NCBI RefSeq assembly: GCF_036010325.1
Contig: NZ_CP108549.1
Coordinates: 5,518,001-5,582,000, forward strand
Direction: 5' to 3'
DNA length: 64,000 bases
From: Streptomyces sp. NBC_01210
Lineage (GTDB): Bacteria > Actinomycetota > Actinomycetes > Streptomycetales > Streptomycetaceae
Shown here: piece after piece, positions 36,226-47,790 of the stretch
Layout: every line of letters begins with the position of its first letter
Numbering within the stretch: position 1 is the first letter of the stretch
Program-made: the position numbers and the translations under genes
The notes under the pieces: generated by a model
The model's database searches: none
The model's input: only the letters and a program-made list of their open reading frames with translations
Told to the model about the DNA's origin: nothing

Positions 36226-37449
36226 TCAGCGTTTGCCGCTGCCGCTGCCGCTGCCGCTGCCGCTGCCGCTGCCGCGCTCCCGCCACGGCAGCTCCGCCGT
36301 GACCACGGTCGGCCCACCGACCGGTGAGTCCAGCACGAAGAGCCCGTCCACCGCGCCCAGCCGCTCGGCCAGACCCGCCATGCCCGTACCGCCGTCCAGT
36401 GACGCACCGCCGCGTCCGTCGTCCTGGACCTGGATCAGCAGCCGGTCGTTCGCCCGCCAGACATCCACCGAGACGTTCTTCGCCTGCGCGTGCTTGCTGA
36501 CGTTCTGGAGCAGCTCGGAGACGGTGAAGTACGCGATGCCCTCGATCGCCTCGGCCGGGCGCTCCGTCAGATCGACGGTCACCTTCACCGGGGCCGTGCA
36601 GCGTGAGGCGACGGAGGAGAGCGCGGCGTCCAGTCCGCGGTCGGTCAGTACGGCGGGATGGATGCCGCGGGCAAGATCGCGCAGCTCCTGCAAGGCCACC
36701 TTCACCTCGCCGTGGGCCTCGTCCACCATGCGGGCAGCAGCGTCCGGATCCTCGAGCAGCTTCTCCTTGGCGAGACCGAGGTCCATGGCGAGTGCGACCA
36801 GGCGGGCCTGTGCGCCGTCGTGCAGATCGCGTTCGATACGGCGCAGATCCGCCGCTGCCGTGTCGACGACCACACCCCGGTCCGACTCCAACTCGGCGAC
36901 ACGGCGCTCCAGTTCGTCGGAGGGGGAGAGCAGGCCGCGCACCATCGCACGGTCGGCGTTGGCCAGTGAGCGTGCGACGAAGGGGAGTACGGGCCAGAGC
37001 ACGAACAGGCTCACCAGCGTGATCGTGAAGCTCAGCACACCCCAGGGCAGCCGGATGAAGGAGTACAGCACCGACCGCCACGCCACCGGGTCCTTCAGGC
37101 CCACCCATAGCCAGGAGACGAGTCTGTCGCGGCGCTGGGATCCGTGCAGGGACCCGTGCAACGGGCTCGGCTCGTCCATCCGTACGCCGAGCAGCGCGCG
37201 GGCCCGGGCCCGCTCCGCCTTGCCGAGGCGGCGCGCGCCCGCGAGGCCGAGGGCGAGGAGCGGCAGACCGATCACCGTCACCGACAGTGCCACCCCGGTG
37301 AAGATCGTGAACGCCACGTAAACAAACCCGATCAGGGCGATCGGCAGATTGGCGAGGAGATGCGCGACCTCCGTCCAGGTGTGGCGGCCGAAGGCGAAGC
37401 GCGCGGGTGGCAGCCGGTCGTTGTCGGGAACGGTGATGCTTGCGGTCAT
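36226..37449 (-). CDS. Sensor histidine kinase, NarL-partner type (HisKA_3), copy 2
   Basis: A 407-residue paralogue of the neighbouring kinase, with a different sensor region (about 20-190; VAHLLANLPIALIGFVYVAF, ITLVSLFVLWPVLPFVA) but an almost identical phosphoacceptor domain (IERDLHDGAQARLVALAMDL) and a related ATPase domain (VSELLQNVSKHAQA, DDGRGGAS, GMAGLAERL). The C-terminus is a Gly-Ser repeat encoded by a hexanucleotide run. The start ATG 37449 follows AGGGTGGGG. With copy 1 and one response regulator it forms a two-kinase/one-regulator system. Confidence 0.92.
   Translation of the reverse strand: MTASITVPDNDRLPPARFAFGRHTWTEVAHLLANLPIALIGFVYVAFTIFTGVALSVTVIGLPLLALGLAGARRLGKAERARARALLGVRMDEPSPLHGSLHGSQRRDRLVSWLWVGLKDPVAWRSVLYSFIRLPWGVLSFTITLVSLFVLWPVLPFVARSLANADRAMVRGLLSPSDELERRVAELESDRGVVVDTAAADLRRIERDLHDGAQARLVALAMDLGLAKEKLLEDPDAAARMVDEAHGEVKVALQELRDLARGIHPAVLTDRGLDAALSSVASRCTAPVKVTVDLTERPAEAIEGIAYFTVSELLQNVSKHAQAKNVSVDVWRANDRLLIQVQDDGRGGASLDGGTGMAGLAERLGAVDGLFVLDSPVGGPTVVTAELPWRERGSGSGSGSGSGSGKR
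36235..36273. repeat. GCCGCT hexanucleotide run encoding a Gly-Ser tail
   Basis: About six GCCGCT units on the plus strand encode alternating Ser-Gly at the C-terminus of kinase copy 2. Unit number can change without breaking the frame. Confidence 0.85.
36596..36849 (-). repeat. Gene-conversion-like tract, partner of 35033-35286
   Basis: The second copy of the 254-bp near-identical tract, offset by 1563 bp in the same orientation. Confidence 0.93.
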
Positions 37450-37543
37450 ACGCCCCACCCTGCCGGGCCGGGTCGCCGCACGCCATGGGGTACATGGGTG
37501 GGATGAAGTAGGGATAACCCCACCCGATGCGAGACGCGACTGC

Positions 37544-37571
37544 TTACCGTCGCTTTAGCAGGGCCTAGACT
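37544..37571 (+). promoter_or_regulatory. Possible promoter of the second nuo cluster
   Basis: TTACCG (37544-37549), a 16-base spacer and TAGACT (37566-37571) loosely fit an HrdB promoter. The transcript would carry a leader of about 90 bases that includes the 9-bp repeats. Confidence 0.4.
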
Positions 37572-37605
37572 CGCGTGCGTATAGATCGTCGTACAGATCG
37601 TCGAA

Positions 37606-37641
37606 TAGATCACCTAGATCACCTAGATCACCTGGATCACC
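37606..37641 (+). repeat. Four tandem 9-bp repeats in the nuoA2 leader
   Basis: TAGATCACC three times and TGGATCACC once, without gaps. They are preceded by two AGATCGTCG copies at about 37582-37602. They lie 28 bases before the nuoA2 start. Confidence 0.9.
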
Positions 37642-37668
37642 AACGAGGTCAGGGAGCGAGGGGCGGAC

Positions 37669-38079
37669 GTGCCGGAACCGACCGTGGCCGTGCTCGCGGC
37701 GGACCACTTCGCCAGCTATTTCGAGAGCTATTCGGTCGTCGGACTGCTCGCGCTGATCGGCGTGCTGTTCGTCGCCGTGGCCTTCGGGGCGGGGCGGCTG
37801 CTGCGGCCTGTGGTGCCGACGCCGGAGAAACTGCTGACGTACGAATGCGGAGTGGACCCGGTGGGCGAGGGCTGGGCGCACACCCAGGTCCGCTACTACA
37901 TCTATGCCTTTCTGTACGTGATCTTCGCCGTCGACTCGATCTTCCTCTTCCCGTGGGCGACGATCTTCGCCGCCGCCGGATACGGCGCGACGACACTCGT
38001 GGAGATGTTCATCTTCCTCGGCTTCCTGGCCGTGGGACTGCTCTACGCATGGAAGAAGGGCGTCCTGACATGGGCGTGA
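37669..38079 (+). CDS. nuoA2: NADH-quinone oxidoreductase subunit A, second locus
   Basis: A 136-residue three-helix complex I subunit with the family block [15 protein letters not shown] (conserved Cys/Glu loop), then [23 protein letters not shown] in two segments. The GTG at 37669 starts the second nuo cluster. Its 3' end overlaps nuoB2 by ten bases. Confidence 0.95.
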   Translation: MPEPTVAVLAADHFASYFESYSVVGLLALIGVLFVAVAFGAGRLLRPVVPTPEKLLTYECGVDPVGEGWAHTQVRYYIYAFLYVIFAVDSIFLFPWATIFAAAGYGATTLVEMFIFLGFLAVGLLYAWKKGVLTWA

Positions 38080-38771
38080 CCCCGGAGATCTCTTCGAACC
38101 CGGAGATCGCTTCGACCCCGGCGACTTCGGCGACCCCGGCGACTCCGGAGCTCCTGCCGGAGCCGAAGCGCCTCGGCGTTCTTTCGCGCCTGGCCCCGGA
38201 ACCCATGAAGGTGGTCCTCAATTGGGGGCGCCGCTACAGCCTCTGGGTCTTCAACTTCGGGCTCGCCTGCTGTGCGATCGAGTTCATCGCCGCCTCGATG
38301 GCGCGCCACGACTTCATCCGGCTCGGCGTGATCCCCTTCGCGCCCGGCCCGCGTCAGGCGGACCTGATGGTCGTCTCGGGCACAGTGACGGACAAGATGG
38401 CGCCTGCGGTGAAGCGCCTGTACGAGCAGATGCCCGAGCCCAAGTACGTCATCTCCTTCGGCGCCTGCTCCAACTGCGGCGGCCCGTACTGGGATTCGTA
38501 CTCCGTGACCAAGGGCGTCGACCAGATCATCCCGGTCGATGTGTATGTGCCCGGCTGCCCGCCCCGTCCCGAGGCGCTGCTGCAGGGCATCCTGATGCTG
38601 CAGGAGAAGATCGCGCGCGAGTCGCTCGGCGAGCGGTACTCCGCACGTCCCTCTGCCGCTGCTCTGCAGAGCGGCCTGGTGCGGCCGCCGGCCGCGCCGT
38701 CCTCGGCCTCGGCCACGTCCTCGGCCTCGGCCACGGCTCCGGCGCCGGCGCCGGAGGAGAGTGCCGAGTGA
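38070..38771 (+). CDS. nuoB2: NADH-quinone oxidoreductase subunit B, second locus
   Basis: A 233-residue PSST-type subunit that holds cluster N2. The four cluster ligands have the standard spacing: Cys67-Cys68 (ACCAIEF), Cys133 (GACSN) and Cys163 (GCPPRPE). Unlike most NuoB proteins it has a repetitive Pro/Ala/Thr-rich N-terminal 30 residues and an Ala/Ser/Pro-rich C-terminal 40. The start ATG at 38070 lies inside nuoA2. Confidence 0.95.
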   Translation: MGVTPEISSNPEIASTPATSATPATPELLPEPKRLGVLSRLAPEPMKVVLNWGRRYSLWVFNFGLACCAIEFIAASMARHDFIRLGVIPFAPGPRQADLMVVSGTVTDKMAPAVKRLYEQMPEPKYVISFGACSNCGGPYWDSYSVTKGVDQIIPVDVYVPGCPPRPEALLQGILMLQEKIARESLGERYSARPSAAALQSGLVRPPAAPSSASATSSASATAPAPAPEESAE

Positions 38772-39955
38772 CCACCACCGCCTACGACCGCCTTCCGGAA
38801 GCCGCCGCCGAGATCTTCGGCGAGGGGACCACCGCCGAGCGGACGTACGACCTGCTCACGGTCGACGTCCCCGTCGGCTCCTGGATCGCCGCGCTCGAGA
38901 TCGCCCGCGACAAGCTGGGCTGCACCTACTTCGACTGGCTGAGCGCGGTCGACGAACCGGGTACGGGCTTCCGGGTCTGCGCCCATGTCGTGTCTCTCGA
39001 GGGCCGGAGCGTACGCCGCCTGCTGGTGCGCACCACCGTCCCGCACGAGGCTCCCGAACTCCCGTCCGCCGTCGAGATCTACGCGGGCGCCGCCTGGCAC
39101 GAGCGCGAGACGCACGAGATGTTCGGCATCTCCTTCACCGATCACCCGCACCTGGTCCCGCTGCTCCTGCCGGACGGCTTCGAGGGCCACCCGCTGCGCA
39201 AGGACTTCGTCCTGGCGGCCCGGGTCGTGAAGGCATGGCCGGGCGCGAAGGAGCCGGGGGAGTCGGAGCACGGCGGCCCCAAGCGCCGCCAGATGCTCCC
39301 GCCCGGCGTCCCGGACCCGAACGAATGGGGCCCCCTCAAGGGTCAGCTCCCCCCGGCCGCTGCCCGCCCGGCGAGGTCGGCGCGCACGGCCGCCACCGGC
39401 GCCACCGGCGACCGCCCGCCTCGTCGCGCCCGTAGCGTCTCCGAGGGCTCGGCGTCCCAGACACCGGAGGCGACGACGACTCCCGAGGCTCCGGCAACGC
39501 TTCGTCGTGCCCGGAGCGCGTCGGAGGGCTCGGCGACGCAGCGGACTGCGACGACGGAGGAGAAGCAGGGGACAGAGGCGACGGAGGGCAAGCCCGCGAC
39601 GCCCCAGGCCCCCGCGACGCCCGAGGCCCTCGTGACGCCCGAGGCCCCCGCGGTGCCCAGCGAGCCCGAGGCGCCCTCCCCGCAGTCGGCGCAGGTGCCC
39701 CGCGGTTCGGACGCCCCCTGGCACAAGCCGCGCCCCGCCTTCGACGACGCAGCCGCACCCGAGGCTCCCGCACCCGAAGGCCCGGCACCCGAGGCTCCCG
39801 CACCTGAGGGCCCCGCACCTGAAGGCCCGGCACCCGAGGCTCCCGCGGCGGCGGATGAAGCCGCCCCAACCAAGCCCGCCTCGCCCGAACCCACCCCGCC
39901 CGAGACCGACGAATCCGCACCCGACTCGGCCGAACGCCCCGGAGGAGACGCGTGA
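38768..39955 (+). CDS. nuoC2: NADH-quinone oxidoreductase subunit C, second locus, with long disordered tail
   Basis: A 395-residue protein. Residues 1-195 are a 30-kDa NuoC domain with the signature [10 protein letters not shown] (about 112-121) and HPLRKDF. Residues 197-395 are a Pro/Ala/Glu-rich low-complexity tail with repeats of RRARS-SEGSA and then [11 protein letters not shown] units; this roughly doubles the protein. The GTG start overlaps nuoB2 (GTGA). NuoC normally pairs with NuoD, which this cluster lacks. Confidence 0.93.
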   Translation: MTTTAYDRLPEAAAEIFGEGTTAERTYDLLTVDVPVGSWIAALEIARDKLGCTYFDWLSAVDEPGTGFRVCAHVVSLEGRSVRRLLVRTTVPHEAPELPSAVEIYAGAAWHERETHEMFGISFTDHPHLVPLLLPDGFEGHPLRKDFVLAARVVKAWPGAKEPGESEHGGPKRRQMLPPGVPDPNEWGPLKGQLPPAAARPARSARTAATGATGDRPPRRARSVSEGSASQTPEATTTPEAPATLRRARSASEGSATQRTATTEEKQGTEATEGKPATPQAPATPEALVTPEAPAVPSEPEAPSPQSAQVPRGSDAPWHKPRPAFDDAAAPEAPAPEGPAPEAPAPEGPAPEGPAPEAPAAADEAAPTKPASPEPTPPETDESAPDSAERPGGDA

Positions 39956-40920
39956 ATGACGCTCTCGACGTCGCCACCCGGCTGGTCATCATCTTCGCCG
40001 TGTTCCTCGTCCTTCCCCTTGTCATCGGGCAGACCGAGCACAAGGTGATGGCCCATATGCAGGGCCGCCTCGGCCCCATGTACGCGGGCGGTTTCCACGG
40101 CTGGGCCCAGCTCGTCGCGGACGGCGTGAAGTTCGCGCAGAAGGAGGACGTGGTCCCGGCCAACGCCGACCGCCGGATCTTCCAACTCGCCCCCGCCGTC
40201 GCCCTCCTTCCGTACCTCCTCGTACTGGTCGCGATCCCGATCGGCCCGAGCGAGGGCGCGGTTGGGATGGTCGTCGACGCGGGCATCTTCTTCGTGCTCG
40301 CCGTGATGGGTGTCGGGGTGCTCGGCTCGCTGATGGCGGGCTGGGCTTCGGCCAATAAGTTCTCCCTCCTCGGCGGTCTCCGTACCGCCGCGCAGCTGCT
40401 GGCGTACGAGCTGCCGATGCTGCTGACCGCCGCCTCCGTCGCCATGGCGGCCGGCACCGTCTCGCTGCCCGGCATCCTGAACGCCTTCGAGTGGTGGTGG
40501 CTGCCCTGGCAGATCGTGGGCGCCCTGGTCTTCTTTGTCGCGGGCCTCGCCGAACTCCAGCGCCCGCCCTTCGACATGCCGGTCGCCGACTCCGAGATCA
40601 TCTTCGGTGCCTACACCGAGTACACCGGCCTCCGTTTCGCGCTGTTCCTGCTTGCCGAATACGCGGGCATCGTCGTCCTGTGCAGTCTGACCACCGTCCT
40701 TTTCCTGGGCGGCTGGCACGGCCCGTTCGGGGCCGACGGCCTCGGCTGGGTCTGGACCCTGCTCAAGACGGCCGTGCTCGCCTTCGTCGTCATCTGGCTG
40801 CGCGTGAGCTATCCACGCATGCGCGAGGACCAGCTGCAGAAACTTGCCTGGACCACACTCGTCCCGCTCGCCCTCGCCCAGATCGCCCTCACCGGCATCG
40901 TGAAGGTGGTGATCCAGTAA
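39952..40920 (+). CDS. nuoH2: NADH-quinone oxidoreductase subunit H, second locus
   Basis: A 322-residue membrane subunit that forms part of the quinone site, with about eight helices. Family motifs: [22 protein letters not shown] in two pieces, [18 protein letters not shown] and [19 protein letters not shown]. Shorter than many NuoH proteins (typically longer with an acidic C-tail in actinobacteria). GTG start overlaps nuoC2 by four bases. Confidence 0.96.
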   Translation: MNDALDVATRLVIIFAVFLVLPLVIGQTEHKVMAHMQGRLGPMYAGGFHGWAQLVADGVKFAQKEDVVPANADRRIFQLAPAVALLPYLLVLVAIPIGPSEGAVGMVVDAGIFFVLAVMGVGVLGSLMAGWASANKFSLLGGLRTAAQLLAYELPMLLTAASVAMAAGTVSLPGILNAFEWWWLPWQIVGALVFFVAGLAELQRPPFDMPVADSEIIFGAYTEYTGLRFALFLLAEYAGIVVLCSLTTVLFLGGWHGPFGADGLGWVWTLLKTAVLAFVVIWLRVSYPRMREDQLQKLAWTTLVPLALAQIALTGIVKVVIQ

Positions 40921-41588
40921 TGCCTCCGATCCCCGGATCCGGCCTCGCGAAGGGCCTCGCCGTCACCCTGCGGACGATGACGAAGAAGACCGTCACCGCG
41001 CAGTACCCGGACACCCCGCCCGAACTCCCGCCCCGCACCCGCGGCGTGATCGGTCTGTTCGAGGAGAACTGCACGGTCTGCATGCTCTGCGCCCGTGAGT
41101 GCCCCGACTGGTGCATCTACATCGACTCCCACAAGGAGACGGTCCCGGCCGCGGCCCCCGGCGGCCGCGAGCGCAGCCGCAATGTTCTCGACCGGTTCGC
41201 CATCGACTTCGCGCTCTGTATGTACTGCGGTATCTGCATCGAGGTCTGTCCTTTCGACGCGCTGTTCTGGTCCCCGGAGTTCGAGTACGCGGAGACGGAC
41301 ATCCGCGAGCTCACCCACGAACGCGACAAGCTCCGCGAGTGGATGTGGACGGTGCCCGCGCCGCCCGCGCTCGACCCGGCCGCCGAGGAGCCGAAGGAGC
41401 TCGGCGCCGCCCGCAAGGCGGCCGAGAAGCTCGCGGCCGCGCAGGCGGAGGCCAACGAGGCACCGGCCGCCCCGTCCGACGGCACGACCCGGACCGACGG
41501 CACCACCACCCGGGGAGCCGGGGGCACCCCGCCGTCCGACGGCACCCCGTCGGCCTCGCCGCCCGCGGGCGAGGGAGGCCCGGCATGA
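40920..41588 (+). CDS. nuoI2: NADH-quinone oxidoreductase subunit I, second locus
   Basis: A 222-residue two-cluster iron-sulfur subunit (N6a/N6b). The motifs are [12 protein letters not shown] and [12 protein letters not shown]. The ATG overlaps the nuoH2 stop by one base (TAATG). Residues from about 150 on form an Ala/Glu/Thr/Gly-rich tail that ordinary NuoI proteins lack. It would pass electrons toward NuoB2. Confidence 0.95.
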   Translation: MPPIPGSGLAKGLAVTLRTMTKKTVTAQYPDTPPELPPRTRGVIGLFEENCTVCMLCARECPDWCIYIDSHKETVPAAAPGGRERSRNVLDRFAIDFALCMYCGICIEVCPFDALFWSPEFEYAETDIRELTHERDKLREWMWTVPAPPALDPAAEEPKELGAARKAAEKLAAAQAEANEAPAAPSDGTTRTDGTTTRGAGGTPPSDGTPSASPPAGEGGPA

Positions 41589-42145
41589 TGCTCGCCGCAG
41601 CCGAAACCCATGGCTTCCTCTCCCCGACCGGCGTCGAGATCCTCTTCGCCCTCGTCGGCCTCGCCACCCTCGGCGCGGCCGTCATGGCCGTCACGACGAA
41701 GCAGCTGGTGCACGCAGCCCTCTGGCTGGTCGTTGCGCTCGGCGGCCTCGCCGTCGAGTACCTGCTGCTGACGGCGGAGTTCATCGCCTGGGTGCAGGTC
41801 CTGATCTACGTCGGTTCCGTGGTCGTCCTCCTTCTCTTCGGGCTGATGCTCACCAAGGCCCCCATCGGCCGCTCCCCGGACGCCGACTCCGGAAACCGCT
41901 GGGTCGCCCTCTCCGTGGCCATCGCCGCCGCGGGCTCCCTGGTCTGGATGGTCGTGGACGCGTTCCGTACGACCTGGATCGACCTGGACGGACCGGCCCA
42001 GGGCTCCACCCAGGTGGCCGGCCAGATCCTCTTCCGGCACTGGGTACTGCCTTTCGAGGCGCTCTCCGTACTGCTGCTCGCCGCCCTCGTCGGCGCGATC
42101 GTCCTGTCCCGCAAGGACGCCAAGGACCCCGAGGGGAAGAGCTGA
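41585..42145 (+). CDS. nuoJ2: NADH-quinone oxidoreductase subunit J, second locus
   Basis: A 186-residue five-helix membrane subunit. Recognisable blocks are [20 protein letters not shown] and [24 protein letters not shown] in two parts, the latter containing the conserved pi-bulge region. ATGA overlap with nuoI2 and one-base overlap with nuoK2. Confidence 0.94.
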   Translation: MMLAAAETHGFLSPTGVEILFALVGLATLGAAVMAVTTKQLVHAALWLVVALGGLAVEYLLLTAEFIAWVQVLIYVGSVVVLLLFGLMLTKAPIGRSPDADSGNRWVALSVAIAAAGSLVWMVVDAFRTTWIDLDGPAQGSTQVAGQILFRHWVLPFEALSVLLLAALVGAIVLSRKDAKDPEGKS

Positions 42146-42521
42146 TGCACCTCGCCTATCCCGCCGTGCTCGCCGTCCTCCTCTTCAGCGTGGGGCTGTA
42201 CGGAGTACTCGCACGCCGCAACGCGATCCTTGTCCTGATGTCCGTCGAGCTGATGCTCAACGCCGTCAACCTCAACCTCGTCGCCTTCGACGTCTGGCTG
42301 CGCGACACCCTGCACGCCGGCCAGGCACTCACCCTCTTCACCATCGCCATCGCCGCCGCGGAGATCGGCATCGGCCTGGCGATCGTCCTGACGGTCTACC
42401 GCAACCGCGGAAGCTCGGACGTCGACAGACTCCGCGACACCGCCGAGGGCCCCCACGACACCCCTGACGCCTCCGACGCCTCCGACGCGACCGCCACGGC
42501 GAAGAAGGCGGAGGCCACCGC

Positions 42522-42525
<4 letters not shown>
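42145..42525 (+). CDS. nuoK2: NADH-quinone oxidoreductase subunit K, second locus
   Basis: A 126-residue three-helix subunit with the conserved glutamate pair in [16 protein letters not shown] and in [15 protein letters not shown]. The C-terminal 30 residues are Asp/Ala-rich and extra relative to the about 100-residue norm. The start ATG shares a base with the nuoJ2 stop (TGATG). Confidence 0.95.
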
Positions 42526-44528
<2,003 letters not shown>

Positions 44529-44531
44529 GCC

Positions 44532-46109
44532 GTGATCGATATCAGCGCGTCCGTGATGCAGTTCCTTCTCGTGTTCATCGTCGTCGGCCCGCTCGTCGGC
44601 GCCGCGGCCGCGCTCCTGCCCGCCCCGCCCGGGCTGCGCGGCAAGAGCCCGGACCAGGCGGTCCTGCGCCACGGCGTGACCGTCACCGGCGTGATCCTCG
44701 TCGCCGCGATCGTTCTGGCCCTCGGCTTCGACCATGGCCACCCGTCCAAGATGCAGGCCACGACGGACATCAGCTGGATCGCCGCACTCGATGTGCGGAT
44801 CCACTTCGGCATTGACGGCATTTCACTCCCCCTTGTCGTCCTGACCGCGCTGCTGACCTTCCTCTGCGCGCTGTACAGCTACTTCAAGATGCCTTCGGGC
44901 CCGTCCCCGAAGGCCTTCGTCGCGCTGCTGCTCGTCCTCGAATCCGGGACTCTCGCGACCTTCGCCGTCCTCGATCTGCTGCTCTTCTTCCTGGCCTTCG
45001 AGATGGTCCTCATCCCGATGTACTTCCTCATTGCCCGCTGGGGCGGCGAGGCGCGGCAGTCCGCCGCCTGGAAGTTCATCCTCTACACGCTGCTCGGCTC
45101 CGTCGTGATGCTGCTCGGCCTGCTGCTGATCGGGCTGAAGACCGGCACCTTCGACATGGTGGCACTCGCCACTGACAACGGCCGTGGGCTCAGCGTATCC
45201 GTGCAGGTCATCGCGGTTTTGGCGATCGGGATCGGCCTCGCCGTGAAAACTCCGATGTGGCCGCTGCACAGCTGGCTCCCGGACGCCCACACCGCGGCGC
45301 CGACCGTCGGCTCCGTCCTCCTCGCGGGCGTGCTGCTCAAGATGGGTACGTATGGATTTGTCCGTATCCTGCTCCCCATCGCCCCCGACGGCATGCAGAC
45401 CTTCGCGCCGTATCTCGCCGCCTTCGCCGTCGCCGGCATCGTCTACGGATCCCTCGCCTGCCTCGCACTCGCCAAGCAGGGTGCGGGCGGCGATCTCAAG
45501 CGCCTGATCGCATACTCCTCCGTCGGCCACATGGGCTTCGTGCTCCTCGGCATCGCCACGTTGACCCCCACCGGCGTCAACGGCGCGCTCTTCGCCAACA
45601 TCGCCCACGGCCTCATCACCGGCCTGCTCTTCTTCCTGGTCGGAGCGCTCAAGGACCGCTACGGCACGGCCGACCTCGACACCCTCGCCGGCGCAACCGG
45701 CGCCGCGCTCTACGGCCGCGCCCCGCGCCTCGGTGGCTTCCTCGCCTTCGGCGCCGTCGCCTCCCTCGGGCTGCCGGGCCTGGCCGGATTCTGGGGCGAG
45801 ATGCTCGCGATGTTCGGTGCCTTCCGCCCCGCCGACGGGCTCAGCCGCCCCGCCTTCCTCACCTTCATGGCGATCGCCGGCTTCGGCACACTGCTCACCG
45901 CCGCGTACCTCCTCGTCGTCGTACGCCGTGTCTGCATGGGCGCGAAGCCCGCCGAGGAGACACCGGACCTCGCCGACATCCAGACGTACGAATTCGCCGC
46001 CTGGACCCCGCTCGTCGCCCTCACCGTCCTCGCCGGACTGTGGCCCGCGGTCCTCCTCGGCCTCACCGACCCGGCCGTGCAGAAGCTCCTCGCAGGAGGC
46101 AAGTCGTGA
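44532..46109 (+). CDS. nuoM2: NADH-quinone oxidoreductase subunit M, second locus
   Basis: A 525-residue antiporter-like subunit. Motifs include FFLAFEMVLIPMYFLIARWG, KTPMWPLHSWLPDAHTAAPTVGSVLLAG and DLKRLIAYSSVGHMGFVLLG. It begins three bases after the nuoL2 stop with GTG and overlaps nuoN2 by four bases. Closer to canonical NuoM (HTAAPT) than the first-locus copy, which has GEATAP. Confidence 0.97.
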   Translation: MIDISASVMQFLLVFIVVGPLVGAAAALLPAPPGLRGKSPDQAVLRHGVTVTGVILVAAIVLALGFDHGHPSKMQATTDISWIAALDVRIHFGIDGISLPLVVLTALLTFLCALYSYFKMPSGPSPKAFVALLLVLESGTLATFAVLDLLLFFLAFEMVLIPMYFLIARWGGEARQSAAWKFILYTLLGSVVMLLGLLLIGLKTGTFDMVALATDNGRGLSVSVQVIAVLAIGIGLAVKTPMWPLHSWLPDAHTAAPTVGSVLLAGVLLKMGTYGFVRILLPIAPDGMQTFAPYLAAFAVAGIVYGSLACLALAKQGAGGDLKRLIAYSSVGHMGFVLLGIATLTPTGVNGALFANIAHGLITGLLFFLVGALKDRYGTADLDTLAGATGAALYGRAPRLGGFLAFGAVASLGLPGLAGFWGEMLAMFGAFRPADGLSRPAFLTFMAIAGFGTLLTAAYLLVVVRRVCMGAKPAEETPDLADIQTYEFAAWTPLVALTVLAGLWPAVLLGLTDPAVQKLLAGGKS

Positions 46110-47644
46110 CCGTGGCAGCCGACAGCGTCACCAGCCTCGTCCAGTCCGTCGACTGGCTCACGATCGCGCCGCCCACCATCACCGCGGTGGTCGCCCTGAT
46201 CGTGCTCGTCGCCGACCTCTTCGTACCCGAGAGGCGCAAGCCGCTGCTCGGCGTCGTCGCGATCGCCGGCCTCGTCGCCGCCCTCACCCTCCTGCCGCTG
46301 CGCAAGGGCAACCGCGCGACGTTCTGCCTCACGACGGACGCCGACGCCTGCAGCTACACCGCCGATCACTTCGCGCTGGTCATCCAGTTCCTGGTGCTTG
46401 GGGGCGCGCTGCTCACCGGGCTGCTGTCGTTCCACGACACCAGGAGGAAGCTTCCCGCAGGGGAGTTCTGGTTCCTGCTGCTCTCCTCCGCGGCCGGCGC
46501 CGCCCTGCTGCCCGCCTCGCGCGACCTCGCCACCCTCGTCGTCGCCCTCGAGGTCGCGTCGCTGCCCGCCTTCGCGCTCGTCGGCCTCAGGCGCGGAGAC
46601 CGGCTCTCCAGCGAAGCAGCCCTGAAGTTCTTCCTCTCCTCGGTCACCGCGACTGCTGTGATGCTCCTCGGCGTGAGCTTCGTGTACGCCGCGACGGGCA
46701 CCCTCCATCTCACGCAGGTCGCCGCCGGACTCGACAACGTCCCCGGTCAGCTGGGCACCCTCGCCAAGGCAGGCGTTGCCCTGACCCTCGTCGGCTTCGC
46801 CTTCAAGACTGCCGCGGTTCCCTTCCACTTCTGGGTCCCCGACACCTATGTGGGCGCCCCGCTGCCCGTCGCCGCGTATCTCTCCGTCGTCGGAAAGGCG
46901 GTCGGGTTCTCCGGCCTCATCCTGGTGACGGTCATCGCGTTCCCCGCTTACGCCGACGTCTGGGGTCCGGCCATCGCCGTCCTCGCCGGTCTCACCATGA
47001 CGGCGGGCAATGTCGCGGCGCTGCGTCAGTCGGCCACGCGCGCGTGGAGCGCGGTACGCCTGCTGGCCTGGTCCTCCGTGGCGCAGGCCGGCTACCTCCT
47101 GGTGCCGATCGCGGCCGCGGCGTACTCCAGCGACGACCAGATCGGCGCGACCGTCGCGTACGCCCTGATGTACGCCGTGGTGAACCTCGGGGCCTTCGCG
47201 GTCGCGGCGCTCGTGGCCCGTACGAAGCCGCTGAACCGGATCTCCGACTACCGCGGCCTCTACGCCACCCGACCGCTCGTCGCCCTCGCCATGGGCTTCT
47301 TCCTGCTCTGCCTCGCCGGTCTGCCGCCCGGCATCATCGGCCTGTTCGCCAAGGTGACCGTCTTCTCCTCGGCCGTCGAAGCGGGCCTCGGCTGGCTGGC
47401 CGTCGTCATGGCCATCAATGTCGTGATCGCCCTCTACTACTACCTGCAGTGGACGGCGATCCTCTTCCGCGCTCCGGAGGCTGTCGCGGAGACCGCCGAA
47501 GAGGGTGCCGAGACGGCCGAACCGGTCCGCAGCAGCGCCCCGACGCCGGTCACTGTCGCCATCGTCCTGACCGCCGTCGTCGGTGTCGTCCTCTCCGGCT
47601 ACCCCCAGCTGGTTCTTCGATTCGCTGCGACCAGCCTGTTCTGA
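46106..47644 (+). CDS. nuoN2: NADH-quinone oxidoreductase subunit N, second locus
   Basis: A 512-residue antiporter-like subunit, last gene of the second cluster. Motifs: EVASLPAFALVGLRRGD, KTAAVPFHFWVPDTYVGAPLPVAAYL, and a divergent fourth-loop region (NVAALRQSATRAWSAVRLLAWSSVAQAGYL in two parts) where the usual TDIKRLLAYSS is replaced. GTG start with GGAGG six bases upstream and a four-base overlap with nuoM2. Confidence 0.95.
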   Translation: MTVAADSVTSLVQSVDWLTIAPPTITAVVALIVLVADLFVPERRKPLLGVVAIAGLVAALTLLPLRKGNRATFCLTTDADACSYTADHFALVIQFLVLGGALLTGLLSFHDTRRKLPAGEFWFLLLSSAAGAALLPASRDLATLVVALEVASLPAFALVGLRRGDRLSSEAALKFFLSSVTATAVMLLGVSFVYAATGTLHLTQVAAGLDNVPGQLGTLAKAGVALTLVGFAFKTAAVPFHFWVPDTYVGAPLPVAAYLSVVGKAVGFSGLILVTVIAFPAYADVWGPAIAVLAGLTMTAGNVAALRQSATRAWSAVRLLAWSSVAQAGYLLVPIAAAAYSSDDQIGATVAYALMYAVVNLGAFAVAALVARTKPLNRISDYRGLYATRPLVALAMGFFLLCLAGLPPGIIGLFAKVTVFSSAVEAGLGWLAVVMAINVVIALYYYLQWTAILFRAPEAVAETAEEGAETAEPVRSSAPTPVTVAIVLTAVVGVVLSGYPQLVLRFAATSLF

Positions 47645-47790
47645 GCGCCACCCGAACGGCCCAGCCCAGGGCCGGGCGCACAAGGGAACTCGCCTCCTTC
47701 GCCTGGCGTTGACCAGTAGAGAAGGGTCCACTGAAGAGTGGAGCAGCACCACGCAAAGGGTCCCCTGCCGCACCATTTGGAGGGCGTACC

